A stretch of DNA of 64,000 nucleotides from Lactiplantibacillus songbeiensis (GTDB lineage Bacteria; Bacillota; Bacilli; Lactobacillales; Lactobacillaceae). The stretch is taken from the NCBI RefSeq assembly GCF_005405125.1, contig NZ_BJDL01000022.1:1-64000 (forward strand). Direction: 5' to 3'. This document shows, one piece after another, positions 59,161-64,000 of this stretch (positions are counted from its first letter, which is position 1; each line of letters starts with the position of its first letter). The translations under genes were made by a program, and so were the position numbers. The notes under the pieces were generated by a model. That model was not told the origin of the DNA. It searched no databases and saw only the letters and a list, made by a program, of their open reading frames with translations.

Positions 59161-59215
59161 AATACAAATAAGCACTCAAAATCGAATCAATCGATTTTGA
59201 GTGCTTATTTGTATT
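59161..59215. terminator. terminator after mleR, 25-bp perfect stem
   Basis: Two 25-base arms (59161-59185, 59191-59215) are perfect complements around a five-base loop. The T-rich second arm fits a terminator for mleR. Confidence 0.8.
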
Positions 59216-59267
59216 TCTACTCTCTGATCAAAGTTTTGACTTGTCTTAAAACCCATCTTATAATCAC

Positions 59268-59438
59268 GGATTAATTAACGCCGGGCGGGCCAGCATTGGC
59301 TCAGTGGTGTCGTTTGACTTAGCCGGCGGTCTTCCGGGTTAGTCAAAGCCCGGCTTATGAGCCCGCCCTTCGGCTCATAAACGCGGCCACCACGTTCCAG
59401 CCAATGCTGGCCCAACCAGAGTGGCAAGTTTAGTCCAG
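59268..59438 (+). repeat. structured repeat, type B
   Basis: Best-paired type B: GGGCCAGCATTGGCT with AGCCAATGCTGGCCC without mismatch, GTGGTG/CACCAC, stem 3 GACTTAGCCGG / CCGGGTTAGTC, and stem TTATGAGCCC / GGCTCATAA with an altered loop. Lies after larE. Confidence 0.85.
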
Positions 59439-59460
59439 CTCACTAGCAACAATCAAACCA

Positions 59461-60282
59461 TTAAGCAAATTGTGCGATTTGTTCTGCTGACAATTGACTA
59501 TTCATATGACCGCTGACAAAGCCACCCAGATCAATCGACACAAAATCAAAACCGTAAACTTTCAATTGATTATTGATACTGTCCCGCTTACTAATCAAAG
59601 CGGCAATATCTTCACTAGGCACTTCAATCCGCGCAGTTTGGTCCGTTGACCGTACCCGCACGATTGGAAACCCTTGGGTGCGTAAATACTTCTCAGCCCG
59701 TAAGACGCGGGTCAGCATAGCGGAGGTTAAGACCGTATCGTAAGGGAACCGTGAGGCAATACTACATGAGGACACCTTACTCCAATTTTTTAAACCGTTT
59801 GCTTGGGCTAGATCACGAACATCAGCCTTATAAAAACCAGCAATTTCTAAGGGACTCTTGGCCCCAGCCTCATCACGAGCCCGCATGCCTGGGCGATAGT
59901 CGTTTTCATCGTCCATAATCATGCCATCAAGCACGACATCGTAGCCGTGTTGTTGCTGCAACTCAGCTAAACGATTGTAAAATAATTGTTTAGCGTAATA
60001 CCAGCTATCAGCCGTATTATGCTTAACGTGTGGTTCACTCAAATAATCTAAATCCGTCGTTTCGACTTGGGCGCCCATTTCATTGGCTAATGTAACGGCG
60101 GCAGTAAATTCATCGTCACTGAAGAATTCCGAATTCGCGACCACCGCTAAGACGTTGTCCTGACCTAGCACAGTAATGGCCATGTCTAAGACTAACGTAC
60201 TGTCAATCCCACCTGAAAAACCAACAACCGCCGACTTGAAGCCTTGTAATGTTTTGACCAATTTTTGTTGTTTAGTTGTCAT
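59461..60282 (-). CDS. larE: ATP-dependent sacrificial sulfur transferase LarE
   Basis: 273-residue PP-loop enzyme making the nickel-pincer cofactor of lactate racemase. PP-loop GFSGGIDST (about 21-29); the conserved cysteine Cys173 in SSCSIASRFPYDT corresponds by position to the sacrificial Cys176 of L. plantarum LarE. Only LarE accompanies larA; larB and larC are not in the window, so cofactor precursor would come from another lar locus. Starts 24 bp after the larA stop: same transcript. Confidence 0.9.
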   Translation of the reverse strand: MTTKQQKLVKTLQGFKSAVVGFSGGIDSTLVLDMAITVLGQDNVLAVVANSEFFSDDEFTAAVTLANEMGAQVETTDLDYLSEPHVKHNTADSWYYAKQLFYNRLAELQQQHGYDVVLDGMIMDDENDYRPGMRARDEAGAKSPLEIAGFYKADVRDLAQANGLKNWSKVSSCSIASRFPYDTVLTSAMLTRVLRAEKYLRTQGFPIVRVRSTDQTARIEVPSEDIAALISKRDSINNQLKVYGFDFVSIDLGGFVSGHMNSQLSAEQIAQFA

Positions 60283-60306
60283 TTTGTTTTACTCCTCATC
60301 TTAGAC

Positions 60307-61575
60307 TTAATTTTCGCTCGTAACGTTTACTTCGGGCACCGTCATTGAGCCTGCTGGCAAGACAATCACTGACGCTTGATCGCCTTTTTCGGCCAACGCA
60401 TCGGCAAAAGCGACTTGTAGATCATGATAAGGTTTAAAATGCACATTTCGCATTTCCTCATCCGTTAAATCTGAGACCGCCCACGTCTGTGCCCAAGTAT
60501 CGATCTGTGCCATTTTAGCTGCTTTATGATAACCGAGCTTCCAACTATGATGAATCTTCTTTAAGACATCTTCCGGATCTTTTTCCGAGCGCAATAAGTC
60601 GTAGAACGGTTTCGGCCCAATCCCAGTCCGGCATTTAGCCACGAGAATCAAGATACCGTTTTTATTCAAAGCTAACTTACCGTTATCCAAAGCTTTCTGT
60701 GATTGGTACAAATCCACATCCATCGGGTACGGCGCGGTTGAAATCACAATATCAGCCTTGCGCGGAATGACGACGCCATAGACTTCCTTGGCTTTATCAA
60801 TCCCGGCATAAAATGACTTGCTCAAGTCCCCCGCTGTAACGGCGTAAATATCATGATGACTATCAAGGACCATTTCAATCGCAAAAATATTAATGCCACT
60901 CAAAACATGCATCGCATCCATCATATCTTCATGCACCGGATTGCCGTCTAACTTCAAAGCGCGAGCAGAATCTTGTAACGCTAAATAATGATTTTTTGAA
61001 ATAGTTTCGTACGCGGCCACGCCTGGTAGGAATGACTTACGCCCGCCCGTATAACCGGCAAAGTAATGCGGTTCGATCGAACTAATCGGCACAACTTTAT
61101 GGGCTTCGGCGACAATCTTATTCAGATACATCGGCGTCCCATTTTGTGAGTCACCCAAGTAACTCATCGGATCATTGTGGCAATCATGACAATGGACACG
61201 CTGTTGCCGCTTTAAATCTTCATAGATTTCATGGCCAAAAATAAAGTCATATTCTTCCGGCGTCGGTTCCCGATGAACGCCAGTAGCCACGATAAAATAA
61301 ATGTTCTTATCTTTAATCATCGGATAGATATGTTGCAACACTTTCGCGGTCGGCGTTGGCCGCGTCCCATCATTCACAATGAAAACAACCCGTTCATCCG
61401 TGTCCATAAATTTTTCGAATGATTCATCAAAGAATGGTTGCTTTAAAGCCTGATCAATCGCTTCATTTTCATCGACTGAGGCAACCGGATTCGGATTAAA
61501 CACGCCCACTAATTGTTGATCTGGCACGTCAATGTTAAACTGTTCACTTTTACCATACGGCACTTTTACCTTCAC
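60307..61575 (-). CDS. LarA-family nickel-dependent racemase (malate racemase candidate)
   Basis: 422-residue LarA homologue with GTG start. Cofactor and catalytic residues are in place: H101 (ATGVHRE), H170, Lys180 for the covalent cofactor (HYFAGYTGGRKSFLPG) and H196 (NHYLA); spacing matches LarA. LarA homologues racemise several 2-hydroxyacids, including malate. Its neighbours here are malolactic genes, a LysR regulator and a dicarboxylate-type carrier, so D-malate to L-malate is the likely reaction. That substrate is inferred; lactate is the alternative. Order on the minus strand: DASS, lysR, larA, larE. Confidence 0.85.
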   Translation of the reverse strand: MKVKVPYGKSEQFNIDVPDQQLVGVFNPNPVASVDENEAIDQALKQPFFDESFEKFMDTDERVVFIVNDGTRPTPTAKVLQHIYPMIKDKNIYFIVATGVHREPTPEEYDFIFGHEIYEDLKRQQRVHCHDCHNDPMSYLGDSQNGTPMYLNKIVAEAHKVVPISSIEPHYFAGYTGGRKSFLPGVAAYETISKNHYLALQDSARALKLDGNPVHEDMMDAMHVLSGINIFAIEMVLDSHHDIYAVTAGDLSKSFYAGIDKAKEVYGVVIPRKADIVISTAPYPMDVDLYQSQKALDNGKLALNKNGILILVAKCRTGIGPKPFYDLLRSEKDPEDVLKKIHHSWKLGYHKAAKMAQIDTWAQTWAVSDLTDEEMRNVHFKPYHDLQVAFADALAEKGDQASVIVLPAGSMTVPEVNVTSEN

Positions 61576-61624
61576 ATTAATCGCGGCTTTCCTAATTTAC
61601 TTATCTCAACAAGTGGCTACCCTG

Positions 61625-62518
61625 CTATTGCGCAGTGATATCCATTTTGACTAATTCTTCAATTAACTGTTGTTCCGTTTGCGTCGGCACATAACCAGTC
61701 CGCATCGCCACCGACACATTGAAGCTGGTTGGCAACGGATCATTGATCGCTAAGCGCACTACCCCATCATCGGAATTGACGATGTCGCGCACTAATAAGC
61801 CCACACCTAAGTTGGCATGCACGAGTCCTTTTTCCCAGGAAATATCCGGCGTACTATAGATAATCGGTGGATTAATTCCCGCATAGTCGCAATAAGCTCG
61901 AAAGGCCCCGGGATGCACAAACTTACCGGTTAACCCAATGAATTTCTCATTAGCGAGTTCTTTAAAGTCAATACTCGTGTGATCAGCCAAACGATGCTCC
62001 GGACTCACAATCACACAAAACGGCCGACTACCAAGATGAATCGCCGTAATGCCTGAGACTTCTAACGGCTTATACGAGCCTAATAACGCAATATCGATAT
62101 CACCATGCTCTAATAACGTCAGCAACTCCCCGGAACCGGTCTCGGTAATCGCCAGTTGCGGCAAAAAGCCCTTATTCAAGAGTTCACCAGCAATATTGGT
62201 AAAATACATCGTCCCAATAATTGGCGGCAAACCGAAACGAATCTTAGGTTGTTTCGTACTGTCGATTTCGCGATGCGCCAAATCGATATTCTGCTGAATC
62301 AGCTGCGCATTTTTATATAACAATTGCCCGGCCCGGGTGATTTCAGTCCGTTGATGACTGCGGTCTTGGGCGACCAGCTTGGCTTGAAACTCTTTCTCCA
62401 ACCGATGCACTGCTTGCGTGACAGCGGGTTGAGATACCTCAAACTGCTGGGCCACCAGCGTATAATTTTTATGTTCAACTAAGGCTCGAAAATAAGCCAA
62501 ATCTCGCGTATTCATCAT
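61625..62518 (-). CDS. LysR-family regulator of the larA-DASS locus
   Basis: 298-residue LysR regulator, close in layout to MleR. HTH: MNTRDLAYFRALVEHKNYTL and VSQPAVTQAVHRLEKEF; effector domain RFGLPPIIGTMYFTNIAG. The ATG at 62518 is used (a neighbouring ATG and an earlier GTG are possible). Lies 49 bp before larA and downstream of the DASS gene, so it probably controls this set in response to a hydroxy-dicarboxylate. Confidence 0.9.
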   Translation of the reverse strand: MMNTRDLAYFRALVEHKNYTLVAQQFEVSQPAVTQAVHRLEKEFQAKLVAQDRSHQRTEITRAGQLLYKNAQLIQQNIDLAHREIDSTKQPKIRFGLPPIIGTMYFTNIAGELLNKGFLPQLAITETGSGELLTLLEHGDIDIALLGSYKPLEVSGITAIHLGSRPFCVIVSPEHRLADHTSIDFKELANEKFIGLTGKFVHPGAFRAYCDYAGINPPIIYSTPDISWEKGLVHANLGVGLLVRDIVNSDDGVVRLAINDPLPTSFNVSVAMRTGYVPTQTEQQLIEELVKMDITAQ

Positions 62519-62675
62519 GCCCACTCATTTCTCTAATCGTTGGTCCGTTTAATTTCACCATTTAATCGACTAAAAGCCCCCAACAGATCAACACGCTTGA
62601 CCGTTACGGGACTTTCAATCGGTCAAAATAAAGCTAATGACCAAACACTTTTCATTTAATGATGTTACGCCCAAC

Positions 62676-64000
62676 TTACCACATGCCGAGTAGTTTCATC
62701 CATAGCGAACCGGCACCAATCCAAATGATAAAGTACACAATCCCTAAGATGGCATTCATCCGCCACCATTCATTCTGCGTTACATAGCCCGAACCAAATA
62801 AGATTGGTGCTGGACCGTTACTGTAATGCGTCGTGGAAGCAAACAAGTTACCAAAGAAACCAAGCATCAAAGCTGCGAGTAACCCCGGGACGTGGGCTGA
62901 AATAGCGACACCAAGAAAGGCACTATACATGGCACTAACATGCGCCGTGGAGCTGGCAAACAAGTAGTGACTGTAGAAGTAGGCCAAAATAATGACGACT
63001 AATACGATAATCCAGTTCAAACCACTCATGGCCCCAGCAATCGCTTTACTCAACCACGGAATAAATCCGGATTCGTTCAATTGCGTTGCCATCATGACCA
63101 AGACAGAGAACCAAGTTAAGGTGTTCCACGCACCGGTTTCCTTAGTAACATCTTGCCACGATAAGACCCCAGAAAGCAAGAGCAATGATAAGGCAATAAA
63201 GGCCGTCAAGGTGGCATCGATGCCCGTCATACTGCCAGTGACCCATAACACCAGCGCAATCACAAAGATCCCGCCCATGAACTTTTCTGGTACACTGATT
63301 TTACCCATTTCACTCAACTGTGATTCTGACCATTGCTTGGCATTCGGTGTTTCCTTAACTTCTGGCGGGAACATCTTGTAGATCAAGAATGGCACGACAA
63401 TCAATGAAATAATCCCGGGCACTAATCCGCCTAAGAACCAGTTCATCCACGTAATGTGAATCCCCATCGTCTTCGCTAATGATTGTGCTAAGGGGTTCCC
63501 AGCCATAGCGGTTAAGAACATTGCTGACGTAATAATGTCCCCTTGAAATTCAGAATACATTAAGAATGAGCCGATTTTACGTTGGGTGCCTTTTTTCGGT
63601 GACGAGCCAAATGCTTCCGATAATGAATTAATGATCGGATACATAATCCCACCGGCTCGAGCCGTGTTACTTGGAGTGGCTGGTGCTAAGACCAGATCAA
63701 CCCCAATTAGGGAATAGGCTAGGCCCAACGTGCGTTTCCCGAACAGCCGCACGAATTGCAAGGCCACCCGCCGACCAAGACCAGTTTTGATGAATCCCCG
63801 GGAGATGAAGAAGGCCATAACAATCAGCCAGATACTCCCATTCCCAAAACCAGCAATCGCTGTATCTAATGGGACTTGCTTCGTTAAAACCGCCACGGTG
63901 AAGCCTAAAATGGCCACCCCACCAATGGGTAATGGCTGCGTGATACAGCCAATAATCGTCGCCACAAAGATGGCAAACATATACCAGGCGCCTAACGATA
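62676..64000 (-). CDS. DASS-family anion:Na+/antiport carrier (CitT/malate type), cut at the window edge
   Basis: The frame runs past the right edge without a stop: upstream codons read LGAWY before FAIFVATIIGCITQPLPIGG, the usual early DASS region, so the true start is outside. At least 441 residues and about 11 helices are present. Family signatures include APATPSNTARAGGIMYPI and the late FFGNLFASTTHYSNGPAP (SNT and ST-like loops). Probably exchanges or imports a dicarboxylate or tricarboxylate such as malate, tartrate or citrate. Position beside LysR and larA suggests D-malate or racemic malate. Confidence 0.9.
   Translation of the reverse strand, partial: SLGAWYMFAIFVATIIGCITQPLPIGGVAILGFTVAVLTKQVPLDTAIAGFGNGSIWLIVMAFFISRGFIKTGLGRRVALQFVRLFGKRTLGLAYSLIGVDLVLAPATPSNTARAGGIMYPIINSLSEAFGSSPKKGTQRKIGSFLMYSEFQGDIITSAMFLTAMAGNPLAQSLAKTMGIHITWMNWFLGGLVPGIISLIVVPFLIYKMFPPEVKETPNAKQWSESQLSEMGKISVPEKFMGGIFVIALVLWVTGSMTGIDATLTAFIALSLLLLSGVLSWQDVTKETGAWNTLTWFSVLVMMATQLNESGFIPWLSKAIAGAMSGLNWIIVLVVIILAYFYSHYLFASSTAHVSAMYSAFLGVAISAHVPGLLAALMLGFFGNLFASTTHYSNGPAPILFGSGYVTQNEWWRMNAILGIVYFIIWIGAGSLWMKLLGMW

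Overview
The window looks like chromosomal DNA of a lactic acid bacterium, most likely a Lactiplantibacillus-type member of the Lactobacillaceae. The reasons are strong AGGAGG ribosome sites, frequent TTG/GTG starts, a malolactic locus, the order pcrA-ligA-camS-gatCAB-dgkB-rlmD, cydABDC without a cytochrome c branch, and secreted proteins of lactobacillar type. The species assignment is an inference from gene content. No rRNA, CRISPR array, intact transposase or prophage is present.

Layout. 1-3880: a possible IS end at the left edge, a secreted CAP protein, a DUF915 hydrolase overlapping an orphan PTS EIIC, and UspA. 3884-5700: an XRE-ImmA/IrrE-PIN operon whose PIN gene is broken by three frameshifts. 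5783-10700: DUF1697, a second secreted protein sharing a module with the first, tRNA-Arg(CCT) next to a possible integrase remnant, a DEAD-box helicase, an oxidoreductase and DUF4828. 10738-16620: a GH25-like protein lacking catalytic residues, RpiR regulator/gluconokinase, an ApeA-like HEPN protein and a secreted matrixin protease. 17242-25000: PadR-DUF4097, TetR/MFS/DUF4811, an aldehyde dehydrogenase and an MFS carrier behind an attenuator-like leader. 25623-37488: housekeeping genes rlmD, dgkB, gatBAC, camS, ligA, pcrA. 38139-51130: a PurK-like pseudoenzyme, DUF2179, xpt, a GH73 glucosaminidase, an oxidoreductase, menA and a polyprenyl synthase, then cydABDC. Together menA, the prenyl synthase and cydABDC form a quinone/cytochrome bd respiration block. 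51363-64000: a DUF2187 protein, an ECF S component, an amino-acid permease, malolactic genes (mleP, mleS, mleR), then LarE, a LarA homolog, a second LysR regulator and a DASS anion carrier. The last group suggests use of D-malate through racemisation and malolactic conversion.

The most unusual feature is a family of structured intergenic repeats. About fourteen near-complete modules (types A and B, about 170-190 bp each) lie in gaps between genes. A and B have the same stem architecture in opposite orientation. They are often joined as A-B units of about 400 bp with related inverted ends. Stems are kept by compensatory changes, and the leftover mismatches I checked are G-U on one consistent strand, which argues for an RNA structure. 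A second family (C) follows two stop codons, and a reduced form (D) follows mleR.
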